Assembly (NCBI GenBank): GCA_030062745.1
Contig: CP099842.1
Span: 30,604,901-30,668,900, forward strand
Origin: Capitulum mitella
Lineage: Eukaryota > Arthropoda > Thecostraca > Pollicipedomorpha > Pollicipedidae
Reading direction: 5' to 3'
Length of the DNA stretch: 64,000 nucleotides
This document shows positions 22,601 through 34,388 of this stretch, one piece after another. Numbering within the stretch: the first letter of the stretch is position 1; every line of letters starts with the position of its first letter. The notes beneath the pieces were generated by a model. That model was not told the DNA's origin. It was given only the letters and a program-made list of their open reading frames with translations, and made no database searches. A program made the position numbers and the translations under genes.

Positions 22601-24032
22601 TCGAGCCTGAAAATTACTTATAACACTGTGATATCATTTTTCGGGCCAATGTTATCAGATCGTTTATCCATTGACATTTCGCCGTGTATATGCAAACGAA
22701 AAAGCAAACATTTTTCAAACCATATCTTCTGCGTTCTATGTTATGCAAGAAATAACATGAAAACTGCAATTCTTTGAAGTCCATAACTCAGGGAAAGAAC
22801 GCGAAGTTCAGTGATATCGATGTCAAAACCTGAAGTGAATTCGCAAAAACTGTGCATGAGGTCGTCCTACCACAGTAGTGTGAACGCACGCAGAAAACAT
22901 GAACAATATCGCAGGTCTATCACATGGTTGTGACTCGTTTCCACCCACCCACTGCAAACAACTACATTCTGCGGTACATGAGGACGGTATATTACACAGA
23001 TCGACATTTCGGTTCGTGTGCAGCCCGACTGAATAAATTTAGCACGTCATACTCTCAAACGTAGAAAGGGCTAAAATTTTCACAAACAGCGATTAACCAA
23101 TTACGGGGAGAAACACATGCAATAGATCAAGGCAAACGACAAAACAAAACGCCAGAAGTACGGCTTATCTGAAACATGCTATATTAATGATTTCGGCTGA
23201 GCACATTTCATTCTACATACACTACACACACTACACCAGATTTCACGAAATGTGGCAATGTTGGAAGTGTGGAAACATTCAACAAACAGCAACACTATGT
23301 TGAACACAAAGTGAAAACAATGAAACAATAAAACATTGAACAACAAATAAACAAACCAAAACGCATCCAAGAACATACTTTCAGGAATGAATGCCAACCC
23401 ACACATTGGGCTGGTAATGTCCAGGCATGTGCTCAGATTTAACCGCGATGGCTAATACAAGACAAGAGGCACAGGGCCCGGGCCACGGTCCGGCCCGATG
23501 ACAGCCGACAGGACACGCGGCCGTCGACTGGACCGCCCGGCCGTCTGGCCGTCCCGCCGTCCGGCAGTCGCCTGCTCCGACCGCCGCCGGGCGCCGCTAG
23601 GCGCCTCATTTCCCAGTCATCGGCGACGGCGGCCAAACGAGCCGGAGTTCATCCCCGTGTAGTCACGGAGTCCGGCAGGAGGACCCAGGTCGGGCCGAGT
23701 CGCGGCCGAAGCCGCCGACGTCCGCCGGCAAGAGCCGTGACAGCCGCCGCTGGCAACGGCTGTCACGGCCGGCAGTCGCCGCCGCGTCGCGCCCGCAGGC
23801 GGGCGGCCGACGCGCTCCTGCTGGCGTGCTGTGCCGACTCGGCGACACCGCCGACCTCCGCCCGACCTCGTACCGACGTCGGAGCCATGCTTCAGAAGCA
23901 TGCTTTCGATTGTTGTCGCTGGCAGCATGCCGCTTTGTCTGGTCCGGAGGCGGAGGGGCATTCACATATCGCCGTAAGCTCGCACCCTCGCTTGCATCAC
24001 AGATGTTCCACCAGACGTGAGGATTTAAGTAT
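19635..24032. other. gene-poor DNA
   Basis: No supportable exon. The segment at 20260-20330 matches the G-tract repeat at 4660-4780. At 22385-22455 the sequence GTCCGTATCCCGTTCGCC is followed by GGCGAACGGGACACGG, a strong imperfect hairpin next to a poly-G run. At 23460-23900 lies a CpG-rich patch with open frames on both strands and no recognisable domain. Confidence 0.5.
19704..20010. repeat. degenerate GAATCG-type simple repeat
   Basis: GGAATCG, GAATCGATTCC and AGAATCGA recur irregularly. Similar motifs are seen near 21265-21285 and 60500-60650. Confidence 0.6.
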
Positions 24033-24203
24033 TTAAGTATCGCTTGGCCATCGCTTGACGATGGCCATTTTGACTAATCTTTGCAGGCCATGAACAACGA
24101 CATCAGGCTCCTCAAGAATGCAGTAGCGGTTTGCCATGTACTCTGGATACTCCCGAAGCGGTACCCGCTCATCATCCGGAAGGCTGAGCTGATCATGAAT
24201 CAT
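24033..24203 (-). CDS. possible terminal coding exon, unknown protein
   Basis: A plausible acceptor (TGGTTTCAACAG) precedes MIHDQLSLPDDERVPLREYP, then EYMANRYCILEEPDVVVHGL and a short basic tail ending in a stop at 24033. The composition (EYMANRYCILEEPDVV) looks protein-like and unlike the surrounding frames. I do not recognise the family. It could be the last exon of a cellular gene or a transposase scrap. No partner exon is identified nearby. Confidence 0.35.
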   Translation of the reverse strand: MIHDQLSLPDDERVPLREYPEYMANRYCILEEPDVVVHGLQRLVKMAIVKRWPSDT

Positions 24204-26359
24204 CTGTTGAAACCATACATCAGTTAATGAAGTATCTGGCCTTGACGTTATGACATGCTTGTTCACGTGCACTGGCCAGAGTGCGAAGTTGTCGGCAGCA
24301 TGAATTAGTCTTGGGAATCATTTGAATTGTGCCCAGGCGATTCATGCAGCGTAACAGAAGGAAAAGTTTGCCATGCAAATGAGTAACCGATCAAACACAT
24401 CTAATTCCTGTTTCCCATGTATGAAATATTTATAAAATGTCTGGACACAATGTGACATCATACAATCATCACATGTCTTCTACACGTCTGTACGTGCATG
24501 ACGATACGTTAATGACACGACGTTCAGCACAAATAGCTATCGAGCTGTAGCAATGGTCACAGCAACACTGGCGGAACGTAATTGTTCGTAGGCAGGAATA
24601 ACAACTTGAATTCTGGAAGCAGAGAGTGCCCTGGGTTACGTTGGCCAGCATCACGACGCTATTAAATGTCCAGCAATTGATAAGTAAAACAGTTCAGGGT
24701 GCTGTGTTGTACCAGCGTGCTTCGAATCTGTGTGAAAAAACAACGCCCCAAACGGAGCACCCGTCCCGAACCACTCAACGCGCTGCCCCTCCCTCGACAT
24801 CGCAGCAGCGGATTCGGGTGACGGAAAACAGCCCGCCCGGTGCTGACATCAGCCAGCGATGTGTCACACCCTCGGTGGCGGCCCGGTAAACACAGTTTGT
24901 TCACGCCGCCATTTCCGCGGGGATTCCCCGTCCTTTCCCGTGGCGAGGGCGTCACGGCGCCGCCCGCAGGGGGACCGGCCGTCGTGTCGCGCCGGCCAGA
25001 GTTCACCGAGCGCCGCGCGGCCGCCGCAGCAAACGGCCCACACCCAGTCACGCGGACAGCACGACACGAAACGGCGCCGGTCTCCTCTGCCCGGCAAGCC
25101 GCGCTCCAGTCGGTTCGGCGCCCAGCTCTTGGCCCGCCGGTCAGCTGGACAGCAGGTAGCTGGCCAAGCGGGACTCGCGAACTGCCAAGAGCAGTGTCCG
25201 TCCCTATTTTCATTACGGAAACCGTTGGGTTCCCACCCCCCGGCGGACTTTCCTTGGTCCAACCCAAACCGTCTGTGTTATTTCGCTGATATTCTTTCTA
25301 AACGTTACATTGAATTATCTTCCCACACACACCAGCCGCGTCTCCAGGAGTCGTTTCTCGGAGGCGCTATCGTCCATTTCGCCGGCGCTGCAAACACATG
25401 CTCAATTCCTTATGCATATGATCCAACATACCTATTAACATACATGACCCAAGGTACTATATGTCAATATTTGACAATTCAGGGTTTCATACTTATGGTG
25501 AGTGGCCAGCAAAACAGTAAAAAATATCTGGAGGCTATTAGGGGCGAACCCAGGACACGTCAGAGATAATGTAACGCGTTGGGTAGGTGGTGCTAAAAAT
25601 ATTGGATGGCTTAAAAAGTAAAGGTTTCTGTGAACTATAACAATGGTGTTATCAACATCTTATGTACCGGAAACATACATATGATCCCACGTTGGTGTCA
25701 GTGCAGACGTCTAGTACAAGGGGGGGGGGGCATGAGGAGTTGGCTTCGATCTACACGATACAAATTGTTTACCTCATTAGTTCCAAACCGATAATGGTTT
25801 TCGTGCAAAACGCATACAACACAAATACTCATGTATTGGCAGAGGCGTATCCAGTACACATAAAGGGGAAAAGAAATAACAACAATAGTTAGGTCCTTTC
25901 AATACACCACGAACGCTATCCCCATTATGATTTCCCGGAACCATCAAAGACGTTGCTATTAGAGCGTAACCATGGCGTCACGTCACGTTATTGAAACTGG
26001 CCTAGTCAGTCATTCAAAACAGAGAGGAAAACAACTCATAAGTTGATATTAACAGCCCCCCGCGTTCGAGACCCTGAACTTTGAATTTACCACTGCTCCA
26101 GAATTACCTTCAAACAGGTCTTGGCGCTACCTCAACGTGCGCCCGGTCGGGCCTCAGAACGCTCTTTGCCCGGCTGGGGCGGATATCACCCCCCCCCCAG
26201 GATTTCAGGTTCCGTGCATCGCACAAAACAGATGAAATTCCAGCAAAGAGAACTCATCAAGGCGAGTCGAATGAACGCTTTTTTAATCTGAGGTCATCAG
26301 AGATCGTCGTAGATCATACTGGACTGGATCAGCATTGAGGTAAAAAAGGAAACTGACGT
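24204..26359. other. gene-poor DNA with one CpG-rich patch
   Basis: 24770-25260 is CpG-rich with long open frames on both strands, which I read as compositional. G/C runs at 25720 and 26190 look like ends of further G-tract repeats. I cannot assign a gene. Confidence 0.45.
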
Positions 26360-27116
26360 TGTGATTTCTATTTTGTTGGAATACTAAGATGATTGTTAAT
26401 ATGTCGAACACATTCCTGTCGCAAATGACCCAATTAACCAATGACATGAAATGAGGTGACGCCACGACCTCATTTCATGCATGTTTGTGGTGCTATTATG
26501 GTGTATCGCGCTTCGACTTACCCCGTGATTTTGGTAATAAACTGGACTGACGATCATATCCGTAGCATAATAAAACACTTATAAGCATCTGTCACTGCCC
26601 TGAAGGTCAGCCTAGGTCCAGTGGGGTCATCAGAAGCCGATAACCTTTAATAACCTCTGGTGACCTCAGATAGGCCTATTTTGGGGTTAAATTTGATTTC
26701 GTCGTCTATTTTTATCCCAGAAAACAAAATTTGACATTTTATTACAGTAGACAGTGCTGATTTTTTGCAAGTCGTATGCTGCAGGCAACAGATACCCATG
26801 TAGGGGGTCATGGCCTGAGCCAAGGTCGCGCGTGTTTTGGTCATGTAAGGGTAACATATGTCATTGGCCATGTTTCTGACAAGATTTCACCATAAAAACC
26901 CCGCAAAAAATCGCCGTAATTTCTGCCAAATCCCAGTGCTCAAAAGTGACCTGACCTGAGGTTAATGACCTTCGATTTTCCGAAAAATCCGAAACAAACC
27001 AAATGATACGTTTATTACATTCTGTGGCTCCTGCAAGTTTCATACAAATCTTCCCAACCCTGAAATCCTTATGAGTTACAACTTTTCTGGAGGTTAACTT
27101 CTGTTACTTCACCCAG
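26360..27116 (+). repeat. direct repeat module, copy 1
   Basis: Runs from GTGATTTCTATTTTG to ACTTCTGTTACTTCACCCAG and matches 28206-28950 with small indels. It includes an ATGAAATGAGGT..ACCTCATTTCAT inverted repeat near 26447-26477 and several TGACCT/AGGTCA sites. Confidence 0.8.
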
Positions 27117-28205
27117 GTCAGTGACATCTGTATGCTGTTTAATAGCGTCGTGTGTCGGCATTGTGGATATAATTGCTCCAGTCCAGTCCTTTTTTTTGTA
27201 TGCGTGTGACGTCGATTCATCATGTTATAACGATTCTTGTAGCATGCACTTTGACACAGATGATGAGCTGACGTTGCGTTTGAGTTCCTCATTTATTCCT
27301 CACCTGCGACCATTGTTTGCTGTCATGACCGGTCTACGTGCCCGACCCATCCCCGAAGCATCTGTGACTGGGTGCCGTGATTCTCGGTGCTGCGTACCCC
27401 ACAAACCCATCTCTTGATCAGTGGTGGTCATTGGTGGTATTTCCATGCTGGGTAGTACGAAATGGCGGCGTGAACAGTGATGGCAGGCTGTGCCTAGAGG
27501 TGACAGAGAACATGCCGTGTTTTGAAGTAAGCGGAGCTAGCATAAAACGAACGGTGTTGCTCTTAGTAGTAGGTTGTTTTGGGGATTTTTGTCGTAGGTT
27601 GAATAGTTTGCTTAGTCCCATTTTCATGCGCTGGATTATACGTGAATTCTATGCAACCCCCCACCTTTCTGGATTTTTCAAAACGTCACCGTTGTTCTTC
27701 AGAACTGTTGTGTTTTTGGTTGCCTGGCTACGCCTGTGTTTGGTGGCCTGGTCACGTCCGTTGTCTCTGTGCCTATCACTCTGCGGCCCTGACGGGTCGC
27801 GCGCATGCCGGTCTGCCCGGGCCCTGTCAAATGGGTGAGGTGGGTAGCGCCCCCCCCCCCCCCCCGAGGGTCTCCTGCCATGGCCCAAATATAATCATAG
27901 ATTGAAGAGTGGCGTAGCCGCGTGTGAGCATGCGATTGGTTGGGTGAAGGGATGTATGGCCCACGGTCAGCTGTAACAGGACATGTTACCAACTTTTCAA
28001 CACAAACATGTGGAGAAAGAAAGATAGATGACTGAAATTGGTCGGATTGCCGTATTTCTCAATCAAAAAGGTTGGCTTGATCCGCCATTGACCGCCATCG
28101 TACCTCAGGCGCCCAGAAGAAAACAAGCCTCAGTCGCAGATTATATTGATGCGAATTTAGCCGCTATGGCTCCGCCTGAAAGAAAGCATACAGATGTGTG
28201 TTTCA
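27117..28205. other. unique DNA between direct repeat modules
   Basis: No supportable gene. A C-run at 27849-27865 next to GAGGGTCTCCTGCCATGG may be another element end. A 60-codon frame at 28028-28210 has protein-like composition (QAPRRKQASVADYIDANLAA) but no family I can name. Confidence 0.4.
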
Positions 28206-28950
28206 TGTGATTTCTATTTTGGTGGAATACAAAGATGATTATTAATATGTTGAACACATTCCTATCGCAAATGACCCAATTAACCAAGGACATGAAGTGA
28301 GGTCACGCCACGACCTCATTTCATGCATGTTTGTGGTGCTATTATGGTGTATCGCGCTTCGACTTACCCCGTGATTTTGGTAACAAACTGGACTGACGAT
28401 CATATCCGTAGCACTTGAAAGCATTTCTCACTGCCCTGAAAGTCAGCCTAGGTCCAGTGGGGTCATCAGAGGCCGATGACCTTTAATAACCTCCGGTGAC
28501 CTTAGATAGGCCTATTTTGGGGTTGAATTTGATTTCATCGTCTATTTTTATCCTAGAAAACAAAAAAACTGACATTTTATTAGAAAAGACAATGCTGATT
28601 TTATGGAAATTGTATGTTGCAGGCAATGTGGGGGGTCGTGGCCTGAGCCAAGGTCGCGCGTGTTTGGCCATGTGAGGGTAACATATGTCGTTGGCCATGT
28701 TTCTGACAAGATTTCGTCATAAAATCCCCGCAAAAAATCGCTGAAATTTCTGCCAAATCCCAAACTGCCCAAAAGTGGCCTGACCAGAAGTCACTGACCT
28801 TCGATTTTCCGGAAAACCCGAAACAAACCAAATGATACGTTTATTGCATTCTGTGACTTCTGCAAGTTTCATACAAATCTGCCCAATCCTAAAAACCTTG
28901 TAAGAATTCCAACTTTGCTGGAGGTTAACTTCTGTTACTTCACCCAGATC
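28206..28950 (+). repeat. direct repeat module, copy 2
   Basis: Second copy of the module at 26360-27116, same orientation, ending in ACTTCTGTTACTTCACCCAG. It continues into the element end at 29120. Confidence 0.8.
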
Positions 28951-29304
28951 TGCTGATCACCTCACCTCATCACCTGACCTGCTTCGAACTTCAGGTTTTC
29001 ACACAGGGTGTAAAATGGATGAGAAGAAAAGCACCTAGAATTTCGCGGCGCTTCGGGCCGCCGTTTTTCGTTGCGCTCGGAACATCTTAGGGAGCGGGTG
29101 TCCCCCAGGCCGGGCGAGGGCTAAGGGTGAAAAGTTCATATTACAGTCAAAGTATCTACTTGGAGTGCCGTATGCGAGACGACAAAAGTAGGTTATTCAC
29201 CACCTTATGTGTTCTCTCGAGGGTACCAAAGACTTTTTGCTACTTCTGCAGAGATGAAAAGCTCGTAGACATCACAAGCTTTGGTGTGACCCCTGTTTTG
29301 TCAA

Positions 29305-30526
29305 CCCTTCCCCGACTGGGGGGGGGCAGTTGACTGCCTCCTCCTGAGGTTTTTCTAGAATTGCGAGAGAACGAACAAACACAGAGTCACCAAACTTTGT
29401 GCACCTTTTCTTTCATCAATTTTACATCCCGTGTCAAAATTTGGACGTCAAGTCAGGTTAGGTTCCTAACTTAGGTCAGGTCAAACAGACCTATGTCCAA
29501 AAAAGTTTAGCGCCCTCTAACTTTTTCGCAAAATAAGATATCTCAATAACACTTTCAAGGATTAGTGAACGTGATAAATGCAACAAATCTGCTATCTCAG
29601 ATTTTTCGGGGTTTTCCGGGTCTTTGACCTAAGGTCAAGCCCATTTTTAACACATGTCGTCGTTTTTTCGGAAATTGACGGAATATTTCATAACATTTTT
29701 AGTGTGGGGTGAAGCAGACATCTAGTTACCGTCATTGAGCAAAGTATCAATGACTTCCAGCCATTGACCTGAGGTCAGGTCACGAATAACTGTAGTGAGC
29801 CAAAATGTGCCACCGTCAAAATCATCGATGAATTACTCAGAATGGGTAAAAATGGCAGAGCTGGCTTGCACAGACGTAAGTAATACCAGGAACCTCAAAA
29901 GGTTTTGAAAAAGTAGCATATTTTAGAAATAAACAGGCTCTCGCCAATAAAGCTCCGCCAATTTTGTAGAATGGTAACTAAAGAATTTTTCCAAAATTTA
30001 AGCACAAAAAACCATCACAAGAAGCTCTAAGATAAATAAAATATACATAGATCGTGTTTTTCGCGAAAATAAAGGAACGCTAAAATTAGTTGCCGTCAAT
30101 TTGTTACCGCATACGGCAGCAGCGCACGCCTACAGCTGCCGCGAAAAATGCCGTGTCTTTAACTCAACGTTTCGGCGTATATATTGAACAAATCTGGGAA
30201 ACTTAGACGTGTATCGGCATCCGCGGACCTTTACTTGTGCGCTGGTGCCTTTACCTAAGCGTTTTTAGTCACAGCCCTTGGGATTCAGGCCATTTCTCGG
30301 TCTCATGCAGTCGGCTATGAGAAAACATATATATATAGGGCGTAAATTTCTTACATATTATCTAAAACTAAAAATGAGACCAGTTTCGAGCTCTATTCGT
30401 CACAAGCTTTCCAACGGTGTGCATATTTTTATCGTGCGACCAACCGTTCGTGAGTTAGAGGGGGGCGGCCAACTGCCCCTCCCCCCAGTCGCCCATGTTC
30501 GAAACGGACCGAAGGTCGTGCGCGGG
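29305..30526 (-). mobile_element. TTAA element, family A copy 3
   Basis: Flanks are TCAA (29301-29304, one change from TTAA) and TTAA (30527-30530). The ends read inward are CCCTTCCCCGACTGGGG and CCCGCGCACGACCTTCGG. The hairpin around GGGGCAGTTGACTGCC is retained. It is 1222 bp long without a transposase. AGGTCA clusters are at about 29763-29782 and 29450-29485. Confidence 0.85.
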
Positions 30527-30530
30527 TTAA

Positions 30531-33118
30531 AATGGGCCCAAGATTCACAGATTTCGATAAAGAAAAGGAAAGGGGGGGGGGGCAATTGGCTCCCCCGCCG
30601 ATTCCAAGCGAAATCCGCCCTACGGAAAATGCGTAAAAGGCGCGTTTACATTTCGTTAAAAATCAGCCCTCTGCCTGGGACTGCGAGATCTGGTTACATC
30701 AGCTCCTCCATGATGACCCTGACTGGTTTGGGAGTTTGATTCCAAACCAGGCCCGACTAGACGAACACCGGTGAGCAGACTAAAAAATGGTTATTTGTCT
30801 CTCCTCGGCCTGCCTGGCGGCAGGCGTCCGTAAACGGAAGCACGTCTGCCGCTCATCGGTTCATCCCGTCCTGACGGGACCGGATGAGGACCAGCAGCGT
30901 GCAGCAGTGCTTTTCATCCTGCACGATACATGCACATACATGAACACTGGCAGATCCGGGAGAGGGCCGGGGCCCATTTTGGCACGTGAAATGGAGTCGG
31001 ATCCCCCGTATACGTAATCCCCAGTGAAGACGAAATTCCACCCTAGTGAGAATATCAATATACAATGTCGCATTACAAAACGAGCGACAATATTTCTCAT
31101 AAATGTGAAGTAGGCATATCATCTTCGTAGCGGCCTCTCGTAAACGTTACTGCATTTCAGTTCTAGCAATTATACTGCCTACTAGGCAGTATAATTATGT
31201 GCGCATATACGTTATAAGTAGTTACGGCATGCATGGCAAGAAGTATACATCGTGAGCAAGCTGTCGATGGTCCCATAATGTATGACTGGTCACTAAACGC
31301 AAATCGTTGAAATTCTAGTAACCGATGCATGGTTTGCAATACAACTACGTAGCCTCTTCGGCAAATTTATTTCATCTACATTCAATAGGTCTTTGCCAGC
31401 CGAGCTGCCTGGTAGGAGACTGACGCACAAAATCGGCTGAGAACTACCTCAGCTTCGAACATGAAAGAAGAAGCTGCGTTGGAACCGCAAAAGACTGCAA
31501 TTACTTGAACTTCAACATGGGCAATTTCTCGTTCCCACTAAAAGGCCTCAGCAATTTTCACACACATCTGGGCTAAGGTCTTTCGAGATGATTCAAATTC
31601 CCAAGTAAGTCCATTCCTAGAAATTTTCAATTAATATTGTGGGCTTACACATAGCATTGCAATGAGTAGGTCGGAGACTTTTTCCTGCTTGCTATGCTCG
31701 CTACAGAAGCGTAATTTAGGAATCATTTGTGAATATGGCTGGATATTTCCGAAAATTATTGGAGGACGGGGGGTGGAATAGGATTTCAGATCATTTTTTC
31801 CAGTAATCGTCATAGAGCTAACGCTACAATCTCTGAAAAGTCGGGAGTGGAAACCCTGCCACCTCACCAACATATCCATTCATATCTGTGAATTACATTG
31901 ATATTTGCAAGTAAGCAAGCATTCAGAACACTGTTTTTCATCGCTTGTATGACGGTGTTCGCTCAATCCATCTAAACGAGGTACAGTTAAATCCGTTTAC
32001 AACAAATACGTAACGAAACTCGGCCATAGCAAAACAATTTGCTCAGTATCCTGAAAACTCAGTACAAAAGTTGGATATAACGAAACTAGCTATGAATAAA
32101 TCCCCATTTTTGACATGACTGAGCTCTGTAAGATTTAACTTGGTTTTTGGTGAAACATTGAAAACTTGCGATCTTCTGGACAGCATAAAACACAACAAAA
32201 ATTATTCAACGGAATGAGCCAGCGAAGCGAGCGAAGCACGGTCATACAGTGGATGAAACCCAAGCTTTAATGCTTGCTTGCTTGCTAGCTCTGCTGCGGC
32301 GTAATTAACAGATTAAACCTCTCTCAAGCTTCCATGATCAACAGCCTACGTACGCAGGGAAATGTTTTAAACCTATTAACGCTTAGGCTATGCTTAAACC
32401 CGTAATATAATTTTACATGTGTAAAACAAATGCAACAAGTGGGAAAATTCAATAATGTCAAAAAACGTAATGTACACCAAGTGTGAAAAGTTCCCAGCCA
32501 ATTTTCGTAAAAAAAGGTGGCAATTTTCCACATTTCACTTCATTTTAAGCTGCACTTTAACTGCACTGTTTTCAGGGTGTAGTGCAAATTTTCCATTTCA
32601 TACTGACACCCTATGCTTTGGCAACCAGTCATTTTTGTGCCACAAATTCTCATCAATCGGCTGGGCTGGCAGAGCCCACTGGCTCAAGAAAGTAAAGTCG
32701 TGTTAAAACCTGCGTGTTTTTTTTTAAACAAATTCATTAACGGAAGAAAGTAAAGTCGTGTTAAAACCTGAATACTTTTTTTTAACAAATACCAACCCTT
32801 AGTAGTTTACTGATTCCAGTCCAGTGACCAATCGCACATCATGGAACTTTGGATTACCGACAATTTCTGGGCGACTTCTGCTTCTAAAGCTAACGCAGCT
32901 AAAGATGTGGGAGAAAACAAGATGCTGTAAACTGGCCGGGACACTATGTTTTTTTTCAAAACGTCATTTCCTTTAAGAGCCCACAGGACCTTGTCACGTG
33001 GATTCAAATAGGATCTATACCATGGCTTATTTTGTTTACTCAAATAAACTGAAGAACAGCATAACAGAGAATTGTCACTACCTACCTTCTAGTCTGCTTT
33101 GCACGAGCGGTTGTAACT
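30531..33118. other. gene-poor DNA
   Basis: No supportable gene. 30570-30600 has another G-tract/CC hairpin (GGGGGGGGGCAATTGGCTCCCCC) directly after element A3. At 31176-31196 TATACTGCCTACTAGGCAGTATA is a perfect short palindrome. A frame at 32807-33043 (minus) has protein-like composition but no recognised family. Confidence 0.45.
32690..32790. repeat. ~60 bp tandem duplication
   Basis: GAAAGTAAAGTCGTGTTAAA occurs at about 32688 and again about 60 bp later, each followed by ACCTG and a T-run. Confidence 0.8.
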
Positions 33119-33119
33119 T

Positions 33120-34384
33120 GGGCGCATAACACAATGCCGTGCTGGAGGGCAGATTTTGCTCCCTCCCCCGGTTTCTCGCTGGCCATGCACGGGGTTTTGA
33201 GCGCTGCTTCACGAAACTTGGTGACTTTTCCTAAATGTTTTCCACCAGCTGCAACAAAATTTCAGAAATTTACCTTCTCCTAAAGCGGTTCCAGGACAAC
33301 TTTCAGGAAACTTCTAGACCGCTGTTTGAGGAATAAGGCGCTTTCTGTAGATCGCGCATTTCGACATGGTCATGTATTATTTTCATGTCCTTAATAATGT
33401 TGCGGACGGTTCAGATGATTAAAATCTTTGTAGCCTGCATACTTCCAAGCATTTTAAAAAAATACTGGTCAATGGCGGATCCAGGAACATGTAAAAAGGG
33501 TATTTATGTCTTCCTATTCCTAATGTATGGCTTACTGACAAAAAACAACGTTAACGTTCGACATAGATATATTTACCCTGATTTCCATTAAGAAGTCATT
33601 TATATATACTGCAGGGGCGTCCCCCCGCCATCGGTTTTAGGGTGCATATCAATGGGCCTATCAAACATTTGGATCTGTGTGATTGGTTTTGTTAGTTTCA
33701 CATATATTACGATCAAATGCCATATATTCCAGTGAAAATAAAGATCAGAGGCAGCTCCGAGGCAATGTAGAAGAAGGTGTTTTATTTCTTTTCGTTCCTG
33801 AAGAACTATGACTTAATTTACCACGTAGAAAGTTACCCCGTACCACGCAGAAAGTTCTCTGGTAACTGGATCCACCTAGAGGCATTTGTCATATGTATAT
33901 AATATGGCACGTGGCACATGTGGAGATATCCTGCGAACACAAAAAAGTTTGCCAAACTGAAGATTTGTTGTAGAATGAACTAGCATTCCCTCAAATCCCT
34001 CTTTTATGTTTAACATGGGTCCTCTTTTATTTGACCTGGATACGCCTATAAATTGTGAAAATCGAACTCTTCCTAACACATGTGACAGACCTATCAATTC
34101 TTGGCAGAATGGATTGAATTAGAACGAAATCGGTCGGAAAATGCCGTCAGGAAGCTGGTATAAGTAAACCTCTATTTATCGCACTATTATGACCCCCTGT
34201 GCCCCTTTTTCTAAATTTCCAACACTTCTTTTTCAGAACTGTAGACCTCGCTTCAGTCTATCGAATGCCGTTTTCCGCGGGTAAATCGGACCAATGGTTT
34301 TCGAGGCCGCAGTGGGGGGCAAAATCTGCCCCCTCCTCCCCCAAGCACGGAATCGTACGCAGAGGGCAGGAGCACGGAACTGGG
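33120..34384. mobile_element. diverged TTAA-type element
   Basis: The right end is CCCAGTTCCGTGCTCC read inward from TTAA at 34385-34388, followed by a hairpin GGGGGCAAAATCTGCCCCC. The left part (33150-33290) has GGGCAGATTTTGCTCCCTCC and TGCTTCACGAAACTTGGTGA, which also occurs just inside family B. The left border is uncertain. No transposase is visible. Confidence 0.45.
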
Positions 34385-34388
34385 TTAA

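Larger units (their letters stand above)
26360..29120. mobile_element. TTAA-type element remnant with internally duplicated module
   Basis: The right end reads GGCCGGGCGAGGG followed by CTAA (29121-29124), a one-base variant of TTAA; inward on the other strand it begins CCCTCGCCCGGCC, close to the family D end CCCTCGCCGAACG. The interior beside it (TGTAAAATGGATGAGAAGAAA) parallels the same part of family A (TGTAAAATTGATGAAGCAAA), so these families share descent. The left boundary is not clear; a TTAA followed by a CAGCCCCCC run at 26049 is one candidate. Confidence 0.5.

Noticed and set aside
24662..25569. Long overlapping open frames on both strands (also at 17.9-18.1, 23.4-24.0, 35.3-35.6, 43.5-43.9 and 51.1-51.9 kb)
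   Set aside because: All lie in CpG-rich patches where stop codons are rare on every frame. Apart from the ARHGAP1-like exon at 51.2 kb, none shows a recognisable motif or splice pair.
31176..31198. Perfect palindrome TATACTGCCTACTAGGCAGTATA, possible hairpin RNA or terminator
   Set aside because: It is too short and lacks a following T-run or conserved context. Palindromes of this size are expected in AT-rich DNA of this length.
32807..33043. 78-codon minus-strand frame with protein-like composition
   Set aside because: No recognised family, no splice-site support and no repeat elsewhere in the window to compare against.
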